Origin: Pseudorhizobium tarimense
Lineage (GTDB): Bacteria; Pseudomonadota; Alphaproteobacteria; Rhizobiales; Rhizobiaceae
NCBI RefSeq assembly: GCF_022968135.1
Contig: NZ_JALJRA010000001.1
Location: forward strand, 62,001 to 126,000
Length of the DNA: 64,000 bases
Direction of reading: 5' to 3'
Shown piece by piece: positions 8,502 through 17,364 of the stretch; positions within the stretch are counted from its first letter, which is position 1; every line of letters begins with the position of its first letter. The notes beneath the pieces are model-generated. The model made no database searches. It had not been told where the DNA came from and was given only the letters and a program-made list of their open reading frames with translations. Made by a program: the position numbers and the translations under genes.

Positions 8502-8771
8502 TCAGGCTGTGGCGTCCTCCGGGACGCGGTGGAAGTTCGATGGGCGCAGAAGCTTCGACGATGCAAGGAGAGATGCCACCGGTGCAAGCTTGCCCGGATC
8601 CACCAGGCCCATCCTGTAAAGCCGGATGATCACCTGCGCGAGGACTTCGCCATCCTCTCGCTCGTCCAGCGACTTTCCATCGTCGATAGCCAGCAGAAAC
8701 GCATCGCGCATGGTTTCAATGTCAGCCGGGCCGAAGATCCCGCAGCCGATTTCGTCGAGCCTTTGTTGCAT
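8502..8771 (-). CDS. Hypothetical alpha-helical protein
   Basis: 89 residues starting 'MQQRLDEIGCGIFGPADIET' behind a GGAAGGAAG ribosome binding site, which decides for 8771 over an upstream ATG. It is mostly helical and acidic in the centre ('IDDGKSLDEREDGEVLAQVIIRLYRMGL'), with a basic end. I do not recognise the family. It lies about 110 bases upstream of acyP on the same strand, so co-transcription with acyP is possible. Confidence 0.6.
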   Translation of the reverse strand: MQQRLDEIGCGIFGPADIETMRDAFLLAIDDGKSLDEREDGEVLAQVIIRLYRMGLVDPGKLAPVASLLASSKLLRPSNFHRVPEDATA

Positions 8772-9037
8772 GTCGCACTTCCTTCCTGTCATCATCTGGA
8801 AGGACGCCGCCCGGACAGCCATGTCCCAAGCTCAGCCCCACAAAGACTTTAGCAGCAAGCGGGACCCTTGTACGGCTGTGTACGCTGGAGGACGCTACGC
8901 CGAGGTCAAACGGAAAGGAATATTGTCCGCCACCGTACCTAAAACCCGCAGCAAAAACACGATGCTATAGGATTTAGGACCGCCGGGGGTTCTCCATGAC
9001 GGCGGCTCGGCATTTCCGCCCGACATCAGCGAGAATC

Positions 9038-9751
9038 ATGAAATCAGCATCTCATCCGGCTCTGCAGAACCGACTTTTAGCTCTCCTGCCCGAAAATGAA
9101 ACTCACGTTATCTTGCCCGCGCTGGAGCCGGTCGATCTGCCGCGCGGCTTCGTGATCGTTGGCGCCGATGCGCCGATTGAGCATGTCTACTTTATCTGCA
9201 GCGGCATCGGCTCGGTGGTAACGGTGGCCGCCGAGACCCAGCGGGCGGAAGCGGGCATGTTCGGTCGCGAAGGCTTTGCTCCCACCTCGGCCGGGGTCGG
9301 CGGTACGATCAGCGTACAGGAAGTGCTGATACAGGTTGAAGGTCACGGGTTCCGGATGCCGCTTAAGGTCGTCACCGAAGCGCTATCCACCCATCCCACC
9401 TTTGCAAACCTCCTGGCGCGCTTCATCCAGGCGTTCTCCGCACAGATCTCCTATACGGCGCTTTCCAACATCACCTGTCAGGTCGACGAGCGGCTGGCGC
9501 GCTGGCTGCTGATGTGCCACGACCGGGTGGATGGCGACGAGATCGCGCTGACCCACGACTTCATCTCGCTGATGCTCGGCGTGCGGCGGCCAAGCGTGAC
9601 CACGGCACTCCACGTGCTAGAGGGGCGCAAGCTGATACAGGCGGAGCGCGGCCGCATCACCATCCGCGACCGCAAGGGCATGCAGGATTTTGCCGCGCGG
9701 ACCTATGGCAAGCCGGAGGAAGAGTATCGCCGGTTGATCGGCGAATTCTGA
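9038..9751 (+). CDS. Crp/Fnr family transcriptional regulator
   Basis: 237 residues: an N-terminal cyclic-nucleotide-binding-like beta-roll (about 15-125, 'LPRGFVIVGADAPIEHVYFICSGIG'), a dimer helix, and a C-terminal winged helix ('ALTHDFISLMLGVRRPSVTTALHVLEG'). There is no Fnr-type N-terminal Cys cluster, so it is not an oxygen sensor of that kind. The ligand is unknown; this branch is expanded in rhizobia. The start at 9038 is preferred to an ATG at 8996 because 'MKSASHPALQNRLLALLPE' aligns with the start of the neighbouring paralogue 'MNSLRQPNVRNKLLAILPP'. It is convergent with the DUF6894 gene, stops almost abutting. Confidence 0.88.
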   Translation: MKSASHPALQNRLLALLPENETHVILPALEPVDLPRGFVIVGADAPIEHVYFICSGIGSVVTVAAETQRAEAGMFGREGFAPTSAGVGGTISVQEVLIQVEGHGFRMPLKVVTEALSTHPTFANLLARFIQAFSAQISYTALSNITCQVDERLARWLLMCHDRVDGDEIALTHDFISLMLGVRRPSVTTALHVLEGRKLIQAERGRITIRDRKGMQDFAARTYGKPEEEYRRLIGEF

Positions 9752-9759
9752 TCACGACT

Positions 9760-9996
9760 TCAGGTGCTGCGCCACCACCTCCTTGACGACAGGCTGAGCA
9801 GCAGGTCGCCTGCCTCGTCGCAGAGATCCATATGAGCGTCGCCGATCTTGTCGCCGCTTTTGATTCTTGCCGCAGCCAGTTCGCGGATGGCGGTCACGGC
9901 CCTCACACGCGCTTGCTCGAAGTCGGCGAAATCGTCGCCCTCCTCGTCCTTGATGGTGTTTGCGTCGTCTCGGATATGGAAGAAATAATGAGTCAT
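9760..9996 (-). CDS. DUF6894-type small protein, C-terminus shifted
   Basis: 78 residues beginning 'MTHYFFHIRDDANTIKDEEG', the hallmark start of the small DUF6894 family common in rhizobia (function unknown). The homologous part runs to 'DEAGDLLLSL'; the end 'SSRRWWRST' is atypical. Moving one frame at about 9793 restores the expected hydrophobic end 'VKEVVAQHLKS', stopping at 9752. A single-base deletion is therefore likely, either real or a sequencing error. The damage is confined to the last ten residues, so the product may still work. It lies between two Crp/Fnr genes. Confidence 0.75.
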   Translation of the reverse strand: MTHYFFHIRDDANTIKDEEGDDFADFEQARVRAVTAIRELAAARIKSGDKIGDAHMDLCDEAGDLLLSLSSRRWWRST

Positions 9997-10055
9997 TGCT
10001 GTCGGTCCGCCTCACCGTCAAAGCCATGGCATAAGCTGTCAGAAGAGCCCCTTCA

Positions 10056-10748
10056 TCAGGCGATGTGTTCCGCTTCCGGCTTGCCATAGGCATCATGAGC
10101 CAAAGCTTCCAGCCCCGCTCTGTTCCGGATGACGATGTTGCCGCGCCCTCCCCTAATGAAGCCATTCCCTTCCAGTTCGTGCAGCGAGGTGGTGACGCTC
10201 GGCCGGCGGACAGCCAGCGTTAGCGACAGGAATTCGTGGGTGAGCGCGATCTCGTTTGCCTGCACCCGATCGTGGCACATCAGCAGCCAGCGCGCCAGAC
10301 GGACCGGCACCGAGTGGATGGCGTTGGATGCCACGGTATAGGCCAACTGAACGGCGAAGGCCTCGATGGAGCGGATGACGACCCGCCGGAAACTCCCATT
10401 GTTTTCCATCGCGAGACGGAAGTCTAATATGCCATCCGGCATGCCTCCGCCTCGAGCTGGACATTGATGTCATGGGGGCTGAGCTCTACCTCGGCCACGG
10501 CGGATGCCGGGACATAGCCTTCAAAGCCAAAGATGCCGGCTTCCGCGCGGAGTCGGCGTTTCCGCGACGATAAAGCCGACCCCGAAGCCCACAAAGTAGA
10601 TGTAGTCGATCGGCTGGCCTGCCTTACTCAGGCAGGTTCCCTGCGCCAACGAAACATGCTCCATATCCTTCGCGACGACGGCAAATTTCTGCGGCGGAAG
10701 GATCGCGAGAAGCTTGTTTCGGACATTCGGCTGACGCAAGCTATTCAT
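10056..10748 (-). pseudogene. Frameshifted Crp/Fnr regulator
   Basis: The N-terminal part (10748 down to about 10555) begins 'MNSLRQPNVRNKLLAILPP' and reads through 'YIYFVGFGVGFIVAETPTPR'. The next frame continues 'AEAGIFGFEGYVPASAV' through the helix-turn-helix ('ALTHEFLSLTLAVRRPSVTT') to 10056. Together they make a full regulator of about 230 residues, closely related to the gene at 9038. The two halves are separated by a frameshift near 10553, inside a CCGCGCGG stretch. The paralogue shows the same 'RAEAG' block intact at that point. Either a real pseudogene or a sequencing indel. Confidence 0.85.
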
Positions 10749-10889
10749 GCTCCTTCCTTTGCTTCAAGCAGGATCAAGACGACGAGCCGCTAGTGCCCAG
10801 TCGTAACTTGTGCGAGACGCGGGAAACAGCCTTCGTGCCCTAACACGAAACGTCATCGCCGGATCCAGCCCAACCACGAAAACCAGCGT

Positions 10890-11264
10890 TCAAGGACGCA
10901 TGATGTCGGTGATGACAGATGCCACCACCATCGGGGTGTAGGGCTTGGGGATGAAAACGCCGGTAAACGGGATGTCCGCGCAGGTCAGCTGATGCTTGCC
11001 GGAGGTGACGATGATCTTGATGGGCGGCCACCGGTCCCGTACCAGCGCGGCGAGCCTCAACCCGTCGATGTCTCCCGGCATGTCGATATCGGTAAACAGC
11101 ACGCTGATGTTGGCGTGTTGCGTGAGCTGGTCGATGGCTTCCTGGGCATCTGCTGCCTCGTAGACCTCGTAGCCGAGATCGGCCAAGTCGACCGTGATGC
11201 TGAGGCGGATGAGCGGATCGTCCTCAACAACGAGGATGGCTGACGTGGGTCGAAGATTTGTCAT
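10890..11264 (-). CDS. Stand-alone response-regulator receiver domain
   Basis: 124 residues forming only a REC domain. The acidic pair is in 'ILVVEDDPLIR', the phosphoacceptor is D59 in 'LFTDIDMPG', the switch Thr/Ser is in 'IIVTSG', and the conserved Lys is in 'FIPKPYTP'. There is no output domain, so it would act by protein contact like CheY/DivK or FixJ-type single-domain regulators; sequences ending 'KPY' are typical of those paired with HWE/HisKA_2 kinases in rhizobia. No kinase is adjacent. The partner cannot be named. Confidence 0.88.
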   Translation of the reverse strand: MTNLRPTSAILVVEDDPLIRLSITVDLADLGYEVYEAADAQEAIDQLTQHANISVLFTDIDMPGDIDGLRLAALVRDRWPPIKIIVTSGKHQLTCADIPFTGVFIPKPYTPMVVASVITDIMRP

Positions 11265-11422
11265 CCGGTCCAGTGCTGTTTTCGCTGCTCGCTTTGTACG
11301 CTAGCAGACAGAACCGTGATCACCCATAGAGGTTCCGGCTCTTTCTGAAAAACAGCAGCAGGACCGTGCGCGCCTGCCCTCGCCCCTTGACGGACTCGGG
11401 CAGACATCTTGTGACCGCCCCC

Positions 11423-11620
11423 TTAGGCGGCCTTTTGCGGCGTATATCCGGCCTCTCGGATCGCCTCCTCGGCCTTCGCCTCATCGCCTTCGACAGTAAC
11501 CTTCTTCTGAGCGAGGTCGACATCGACGGCAGCGCCCGGAAGCGCATCGCCGAGCGCAGAGCGGACGGTCTTTTCGCAATGGCCGCAGGTCATGTCGGGC
11601 ACGGTGAAGGTGGTGGTCAT
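11423..11620 (-). CDS. copZ: Copper chaperone CopZ-like HMA protein
   Basis: 65 residues, one heavy-metal-associated domain with the Cu(I)-binding motif 'MTCGHC' at about residues 10-15. It carries Cu(I) in the cytoplasm and hands it to the P-type ATPase and the CueR regulator. The ATG at 11620 follows AAGGAG. It is the last gene of the actP-cueR-copZ unit on the minus strand, about 70 bases after cueR. The C-terminal 'AIREAGYTPQKAA' is the usual HMA end. Confidence 0.9.
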   Translation of the reverse strand: MTTTFTVPDMTCGHCEKTVRSALGDALPGAAVDVDLAQKKVTVEGDEAKAEEAIREAGYTPQKAA

Positions 11621-11691
11621 GCTAATCTCCTTGTTCATTGGGTGATGTTTCGTGCGCTCCATTCACGAACGATGGATCGCAGCTGGGGGTT

Positions 11692-12105
11692 TCAGACGGG
11701 CTGCGGCGCTGGTGCCGGCGCGCCGGCGAGGTCGTCGAGGATAGGGCAGTTCGGCCGCTCATCGCCGCCGCAGCAATGGGCGAGATGTTTCAGCGTCCTC
11801 ACCATGCCCTGCATCTCGGCAATACGCCGCTCGAGATCGCCGATATGGGCTGTCGCCACCTCTTTCACGGCGGCACTGGTGCGCTCCTTGTCCTGCCAGA
11901 GCTTCAGAAGCATCTCCGTCTCCTCCAGTGAGAAGCCGAGGTTGCGGGCGCGCTTGATGAAGCGGAGGATATGCACCTCCTCCTCGCCATAGACGCGGTA
12001 GTTGTTGCCCGTCCGCCCCATCGGCCGCACGAGGCCGATTTCCTCGTAGTAGCGGATCATCTTGGCGGAAACGCCGGAGGCGTCGGAGGCTTGTCCGATA
12101 TTCAT
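11692..12105 (-). CDS. cueR: CueR-type copper-responsive MerR regulator
   Basis: 137 residues: winged HTH ('MNIGQASDASGVSAKMIRYYEEIGLV'), dimerisation helix, and the metal loop with C111, C112 and C120. C112 and C120 match the two Cu(I)-ligating cysteines of Escherichia coli CueR in position and C-x7-C spacing. It senses Cu(I), Ag(I) or Au(I) and activates by untwisting a promoter with a long spacer. In rhizobia the orthologue is also called HmrR. It lies 12 bases after actP, so it is probably autoregulated through the actP promoter. Confidence 0.92.
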   Translation of the reverse strand: MNIGQASDASGVSAKMIRYYEEIGLVRPMGRTGNNYRVYGEEEVHILRFIKRARNLGFSLEETEMLLKLWQDKERTSAAVKEVATAHIGDLERRIAEMQGMVRTLKHLAHCCGGDERPNCPILDDLAGAPAPAPQPV

Positions 12106-12117
12106 CTCGATCTCTCC

Positions 12118-14484
12118 TTAGTTCACCTTGACCGCGCGCAACCTCAGCGCATTGAGGACGACAAAGACGCTGGAAAAAGCCATCGCGCCGGCACCGATCA
12201 TCGGCGAAAGCTGGATGCCGAAGGCTGGATACAGCACGCCCGCGGCAACCGGGATGAGCGTCACATTGTAGCCGAAGGCCCAGAACAGGTTCTCCTTGAT
12301 ATTGCGGATCGTCGCCCGGCTGACGGCAATCGCATCCGCCACGCCCGAAAGTGCGCCACCTGAAAGCACCACGTCGGCGCTTTCGATCGCAACATCCGTG
12401 CCGGTGCCGACGGCGATGCCGATATCGGCTTCGGCGAGTGCCGGCGCATCGTTGATCCCGTCACCGACGAAGCCGAGCTTGCCGCCGGCGCCCTTGAGCT
12501 CGCGGATTGCCTCCACCTTGCCGTCGGGCAGCACTTCCGCCACGACCCGGTCGATGCCCGCTTGGCGGGCAACGGCTTCGGCCGTGCGGCGGTTGTCGCC
12601 GGTGACCATGGCAAGGGCCAGCCCCATCTCCTTGATCGCAGCGATCGCAGCAGCGCTGCCTGGCTTGATCGGGTCGGCAACGGCGATGGCAGCAGCCACC
12701 TTCCCGTCGATGGCGGCATAAAGCGGCGTCTTGCCTTCGTCGCCCAGCCTTGCTGCGGCCTCAGCGAAGGAGGCGACGGAGAGGCCAAGCTTGTCCATGA
12801 AGCGGTCGGCACCGACAGCGACGCGGCGTCCGGCGATATTCCCCTCGATGCCGTAGCCCGCGGTTGCCTGGAAGCCCGTGGCAAATTCTACGGCCAGACC
12901 CTTCTCCTCGGCCGACTTGACGATGGCCTCGGCGATCGGGTGTTCAGAGCGTGCCTCGACGGCTGCGACGAGTGCCAGCACCTCATCCTCCCCGAAACCT
13001 TCCGCAGTGACGAGGTCGGTCAACTCCGGCTGGCCCTTGGTGATCGTGCCGGTCTTGTCGAAGACGACCATGTCGACAGAGCGCAGTTCCTGCAGCGCAT
13101 CGCCTTTGCGGAAAAGGACCCCGAGTTCTGCGGCGCGGCCGGAACCGACCATGATCGAGGTCGGCACGGCAAGGCCCATGGCGCAGGGGCAGGCGATGAT
13201 CAGCACGGCGACGGCCGCAACCACGGCATGGCTGAGCGAAGGGCCGAGCACGAGCCAGGCGATGAAAGTCAGGAGGGCAAGGCCGATGACGGCCGGCACG
13301 AACCAGGCGGTCACCTTGTCGACCATGGTCTGGATTGGGAGCTTTGCGCCTTGCGCCTGTTCCACCATGCGGATGATCTGCGCCAGCATGGTATCCCGGC
13401 CGACCTTCTCGGCCCGGAAGCGGAAGGAACCGGTCTTGTTGATTGTGCCGCCGGTGACGGTGGCGCCCTCCCCCTTGTCCACCGGGACAGGCTCGCCGGA
13501 GATCATCGATTCGTCCACATGTGAGGCGCCGTCGATGACGGTGCCGTCCACCGGGACGCGTTCGCCCGGGCGGATGATGACAATGTCGCCGACCACGACC
13601 TCCTCCGTCGGGAGGTCGACCACCTTGCCGTCGCGCTCGATGCGGGCGGTCTTGGCCTGCAGGCCGGCGAGCTTGGAGATCGCCTGGCTGGCGCGACCGC
13701 TGGCGCGCGCTTCCAGCATGCGGCCGAAGAGGATCAGTGTGACGATGACGGTCGCCGCCTCGTAATAGACGTAGCGGGCGTTTTCCGGCAGCAGGCCGGG
13801 CAAGAAGGTCGCGACCAGCGAATAGCCGTAGGCCGCCAGCACGCCGACGGCGACCAGCGAGTTCATCTCGGGCGCACCATGGAAGAGTGCCGGCAGCCCG
13901 GTTTTGAGGAAGCGCAGGCCTGGCCAGAAGATGACGACCGTCGCCAGCGCGAAGTACAGGTAATAAAGGTTCTCCGTTGAGATCATGCCCATCAGCCAGT
14001 GGTGCATGGGCTCGTAGACGTGACCGCCCATTTCCAGCACGAAGAGCGGCAGGGTGAGCAGCAAGGCGATGACGAAGTCGCGCTTCAGCGTCTTGTCGCC
14101 ATGCATATGCATATGATCGTGGCCGCCATGCTCAGCGGCTGCGGCGTGATCGGCATGGTCGGGCTGGGCGTGGTCATGGGCGCCGTGGCCGTCATGGGGA
14201 CCGGTCGCGGACGTCGCATACCCTGCATCCCGCAGCGCCCGCTGCATGGCGCCGGCCGAAATCTCGTAGCCGACCTTCTCGATCGCCGCCCTCAGCGCTT
14301 GCGGTGAGAAATCGTCCGTCGGCTCGACGGTCAACTTCTTCGTCGCGAAATTGACGGAGCTTGCCGCCACTCCCGGCACCTTGGCGGCGGCGGTTTCGAC
14401 GCGGCGCACGCAGGAGGCGCAAGTCATGCCTTCAACGGAGATGCTGATGGGTTCGAAAGCGGGCGTTCTGATGGCTTCATTCAT
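12118..14484 (-). CDS. actP: Cu(I)-exporting P1B-type ATPase
   Basis: 788 residues. It pumps Cu(I) from cytoplasm to periplasm at the cost of ATP. Domains: HMA domain with C22-A-S-C25, a His-rich linker (about 97-129), membrane helices, actuator motif 'SGEP' (329-332), the intramembrane 'CPC' at 432-434, phosphorylated D476 in 'DKTGT', and the 'HP' pair at 515-516 that defines P1B pumps. The length is typical for ActP/CopA with one intact HMA domain; a short '[14 protein letters not shown]' stretch at 79-92 resembles the end of a second, decayed HMA copy. It is the first gene of the operon, under a CueR promoter. Confidence 0.96.
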   Translation of the reverse strand: MNEAIRTPAFEPISISVEGMTCASCVRRVETAAAKVPGVAASSVNFATKKLTVEPTDDFSPQALRAAIEKVGYEISAGAMQRALRDAGYATSATGPHDGHGAHDHAQPDHADHAAAAEHGGHDHMHMHGDKTLKRDFVIALLLTLPLFVLEMGGHVYEPMHHWLMGMISTENLYYLYFALATVVIFWPGLRFLKTGLPALFHGAPEMNSLVAVGVLAAYGYSLVATFLPGLLPENARYVYYEAATVIVTLILFGRMLEARASGRASQAISKLAGLQAKTARIERDGKVVDLPTEEVVVGDIVIIRPGERVPVDGTVIDGASHVDESMISGEPVPVDKGEGATVTGGTINKTGSFRFRAEKVGRDTMLAQIIRMVEQAQGAKLPIQTMVDKVTAWFVPAVIGLALLTFIAWLVLGPSLSHAVVAAVAVLIIACPCAMGLAVPTSIMVGSGRAAELGVLFRKGDALQELRSVDMVVFDKTGTITKGQPELTDLVTAEGFGEDEVLALVAAVEARSEHPIAEAIVKSAEEKGLAVEFATGFQATAGYGIEGNIAGRRVAVGADRFMDKLGLSVASFAEAAARLGDEGKTPLYAAIDGKVAAAIAVADPIKPGSAAAIAAIKEMGLALAMVTGDNRRTAEAVARQAGIDRVVAEVLPDGKVEAIRELKGAGGKLGFVGDGINDAPALAEADIGIAVGTGTDVAIESADVVLSGGALSGVADAIAVSRATIRNIKENLFWAFGYNVTLIPVAAGVLYPAFGIQLSPMIGAGAMAFSSVFVVLNALRLRAVKVN

Positions 14485-14508
14485 GGCGGAAATCCTATGT
14501 TCCGCATA

Positions 14509-14539
14509 TATGTGGACCTTCCCATGATGGGAAGGTCAA
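14509..14539 (-). promoter_or_regulatory. CueR-controlled actP promoter
   Basis: On the minus strand a -35 TTGACC (14534-14539) and a -10 CACATA (14509-14514) are separated by 19 bases instead of 17, the MerR-family signature. Between them lies a perfect dyad, ACCTTCCCAT and ATGGGAAGGT around one central base (14516-14536), matching CueR operators. It lies about 25 bases before the actP start. Confidence 0.9.
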
Positions 14540-14620
14540 GGGCCGCATCTTGAGAAAAACGCCTGTCACCGTGATGCCGTCGATCGTCCCGTGCGACAGT
14601 GGCGAGCGACGATGCCTGGT

Positions 14621-15313
14621 CTAGCTCACCATCCGCTGCACGGGGGCGAACTTGCTGAGCCCCAGCCATTCCGGCAGGTTGCGGACGAGTGCGGGATCCC
14701 CCTCGACTTCGAGCCGGCCAGCGTTAAGTTCTTCGCGAATGGTGGTCAGACCCATCCAGACTGCCGTCATCGTGCGAAGCGAGCTTCGGATGACAAGGTC
14801 AAGCTCGTGGCCTGGATCGAAGTTGCACAGATCCGCCTTGCCGTGTTCGATCACCACCCACCAACGTTTCTGCCCGCCCGAAAGCTCCGGATACAAAAAC
14901 TGTACCGTGCAGCGGCGCGACGGGAGATGATCCACCGCAATGTTGCGCTGCATGTCCCACATGAGCAGCGACGGATCGAGGTTCTTCAGCGAAAGGCGCG
15001 ACTCCATCCAGCGCTGAGCCCAGATGCCGAGGTTCATGATGATCTGCCGCAGATCTTCGCCAGATTGCGACAGTCGGTACTCCACGGCGCCGCCGGACGA
15101 GCGCTCCACGACGATGACGCCGGCCTTTTCCAGCTCCTTCAGCCGCTTGGACAGGAGCGCCGGCGACATCTTCGGGACGCCGCGGCGCAACTCGTTGAAG
15201 CGGGTGGAGCCGCAGAGAAGCTCCCGCACGACGAGCGTTGTCCAGCGCGAGCAGAGGATTTCCGATGCCATCGAGACCGGGCAGAACTGCCCGTAACCAC
15301 CGCGCTCTCCCAT
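14621..15313 (-). CDS. HxlR-family regulator with C-terminal SCP2-like domain
   Basis: 230 residues. The N-terminal ~110 form an HxlR winged helix ('CPVSMASEILCSRWTTLVVRELL', 'FNELRRGVPKMSPALLSKRLKELE'). The C-terminal half ('CTVQFLYPELSGGQKRWWVVIEHGKADLC') resembles a sterol-carrier (SCP2) fold found on some long HxlR proteins. HxlR regulators often respond to reactive electrophiles or redox signals, with a Cys near the N-terminus (here C11, C21). The start at 15313 gives the normal N-terminus. It is divergent from the acyl-CoA dehydrogenase at 15493, its most likely target. Confidence 0.87.
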   Translation of the reverse strand: MGERGGYGQFCPVSMASEILCSRWTTLVVRELLCGSTRFNELRRGVPKMSPALLSKRLKELEKAGVIVVERSSGGAVEYRLSQSGEDLRQIIMNLGIWAQRWMESRLSLKNLDPSLLMWDMQRNIAVDHLPSRRCTVQFLYPELSGGQKRWWVVIEHGKADLCNFDPGHELDLVIRSSLRTMTAVWMGLTTIREELNAGRLEVEGDPALVRNLPEWLGLSKFAPVQRMVS

Positions 15314-15492
15314 GGTGCACCTATCGAGGACACACTTTTTGAAGCCAAGCCTGTGCCCCCATGATAGTCCAGGTCCCGCCGCCCCACAATCAGGCGCCGC
15401 CGCCATCGATGCCGGTACAGTTCCTGAACTGGAGGGATCTTCCAGACACGCGCAAACTGCAGACCTTGCCAATCGTCAAGGAGGATTGCGAC

Positions 15493-16659
15493 ATGCAAGG
15501 ACTGGCAGACACCATGGCTCGGCCCGAGGCGGTTGAGCCGACATCAAGCGTGATCGAGCGAGCGCGCGCCCTGGTCGGCGTCATTGCCGACCGGTCGGCA
15601 ACGGCCGACGAGACGGACGGTTTCGTCCGGGACAATTATGAACTGCTGAAGGAGGCCGGCCTGGTCGAGGCGGGCGTGCCCGTCGAGCTTGGCGGCGCCG
15701 GCGCGGAGCTACCCGAACTGGCGGAGATGTTGCGGATCATTGGGCATGCCTGCGGCTCGACGGCACTCGCTTTTGCCATGCACACTCACCAGGTCGCCGT
15801 TCCCGCATGGCGGTGGCGCCATCAGGGCGTGACGGCCGTGGAACCGCTTTTGCGGCGCGTCGCAGGCGAGCGGCTGATCCTGCTTTCAAGCGGCGGGTCC
15901 GACTGGATCGGCGGCTCGGGCACGGCGGAAAAGGTGGACGGCGGCTATCGTGTCTCCGCCCGCAAGGTGTTCACCTCCGGGGCGGAGGCCGGCCACATCC
16001 TGATGACCGGCGCGATCTTCGACGCCGGGGACGGAACCCGCTCGGTCATCCATTTCGGCGCACCGATGAAGGCGCCGGAAGTGCGCATTGAGAATACTTG
16101 GCACACGCTCGGCATGCGCGGCACGGGATCCAACGACGTCGTCATCGACAACCTGTTCATTCCCGACCAGAACGTTGCCTTCTCGCGCAAGAGCGGCGAA
16201 TGGCATCCGGTGTTCCAGATCATCGCGACGCTCGCCTTCCCGCTCATCTATGCCGCCTATTTAGGCGTGGCGGAAAGCGCGCGGGACCTGGCGATCGAGG
16301 CTGCACGTAAGCGCCCCGCCTCCGACGATACGACACGGCTTGCCGGTCGGATGGAAACCGAGCTGCGGGTGGCACAGCTTGCGCACCGGTGGATACTGGA
16401 CATCGCCATGCGCAACAGCCCGTCGGCCGAGAGCGTCAACGAGGTGATGATCGGGCGAACGCTTACGGCGCGGCATGCCATCGACGCCACGGAGCTTGCG
16501 ATGGAGGTGGCGGGCGGCGCCTCCTTCTTCCGGGCAAACGGGCTGGAGCGGCGCTTCCGGGACATCCAGGGGGCTCGCTTCCACCCGCTGCAGGCGGGGC
16601 CGCAGGAGCGCTATACCGGGGCGGTGGCACTTGGCCAGCCGGTCGCAAACATCTTCTAG
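15493..16659 (+). CDS. Acyl-CoA dehydrogenase family flavoprotein
   Basis: 388 residues with the three-part acyl-CoA dehydrogenase layout: N-terminal helices, a middle beta domain ('[22 protein letters not shown]', '[21 protein letters not shown]') and a C-terminal helical domain ('[19 protein letters not shown]', '[14 protein letters not shown]'). It would bind FAD and oxidise an acyl-CoA, or act as a related flavin monooxygenase (DszC/SfnC type); the sequence does not decide. AAGGAGG stands before the ATG at 15493, preferred to the longer frame from 15361. It is divergent from the HxlR regulator and overlaps the convergent YcgN gene by four bases. Confidence 0.87.
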   Translation: MQGLADTMARPEAVEPTSSVIERARALVGVIADRSATADETDGFVRDNYELLKEAGLVEAGVPVELGGAGAELPELAEMLRIIGHACGSTALAFAMHTHQVAVPAWRWRHQGVTAVEPLLRRVAGERLILLSSGGSDWIGGSGTAEKVDGGYRVSARKVFTSGAEAGHILMTGAIFDAGDGTRSVIHFGAPMKAPEVRIENTWHTLGMRGTGSNDVVIDNLFIPDQNVAFSRKSGEWHPVFQIIATLAFPLIYAAYLGVAESARDLAIEAARKRPASDDTTRLAGRMETELRVAQLAHRWILDIAMRNSPSAESVNEVMIGRTLTARHAIDATELAMEVAGGASFFRANGLERRFRDIQGARFHPLQAGPQERYTGAVALGQPVANIF

Positions 16660-17198
16660 CCCGTGACGGTGCGGGCCGGCTTGCGCAGATCGGTGCCGGA
16701 TCCCTGCGGTGCGGCATCCTCCGCGGCGGGCTCCTCGGCTGCCTCGCCCACCTTCCACGGCCAATCCACCACATAGGCCTCGAAATCCTCCACCGGCACG
16801 TCCGTTTCACTGACGGTTTCGTGGCCGCGGGCGGAGATGCCGGCCTGGTGGACGGTGTTCGGATCGCCGGATAGGAGGTGATGCCACCAATAAAGGTCGC
16901 GTCCCTCGCGCACGAGGCGATAGCCGCAGGTGGGTGGCAGCCAGGCGATCTCGTCCACGGCCGCCGGCGTCAGCTGGATGCATTCCGGCACGGTTGTCTG
17001 GCGGTTGTCGTAGTCGGTGCAGCGGCAGCTGTCGCCGTCCATCAGCCGACAGCGGACCGAGGTGAAGACGACATCGCCGCTTTCCCAGTCCTCCAGCTTG
17101 TTGAGGCAACAGAGGCCGCAGCCGTCGCAGAGGCTTTCCCACTCGACCTGGTTCATCTCCTCCAGTGTCTTAATCTTCCAGAAGGGAAGCTCGCTCAT
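16656..17198 (-). CDS. YcgN/UPF0260 cysteine-cluster protein
   Basis: 180 residues. The N-terminal region carries the CxxC-x-x-C type cluster ('[14 protein letters not shown]') with further cysteines ('[18 protein letters not shown]', 'ECIQLTP', 'PPTCGYRLV'), the arrangement of UPF0260/YkgJ-like zinc- or iron-cluster proteins. The biochemical role is unknown. The family is normally ~150 residues; here a 30-residue Ala/Glu-rich tail is added. It is divergent from the PBP gene, with about 165 bp between. Confidence 0.9.
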   Translation of the reverse strand: MSELPFWKIKTLEEMNQVEWESLCDGCGLCCLNKLEDWESGDVVFTSVRCRLMDGDSCRCTDYDNRQTTVPECIQLTPAAVDEIAWLPPTCGYRLVREGRDLYWWHHLLSGDPNTVHQAGISARGHETVSETDVPVEDFEAYVVDWPWKVGEAAEEPAAEDAAPQGSGTDLRKPARTVTG

Positions 17199-17364
17199 TC
17201 ACGTATCCGTACAAGGAACCAACAGGGTGCCGGGCGACTTAGCCTGTTGCGTTTATGTTATCGCAAATCCGCATTACATCAGCTATTGCTGAAGACGACT
17301 GCCTGCAGCTCTGGCCGCTCATGATGGCGGCGTCAAGCGACCGGCATGATGATTGGGGGCACCA

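Noticed and set aside
11974..12363. Plus-strand frames over cueR/actP
   Set aside because: Antisense to intact cueR and actP with all metal-binding residues.
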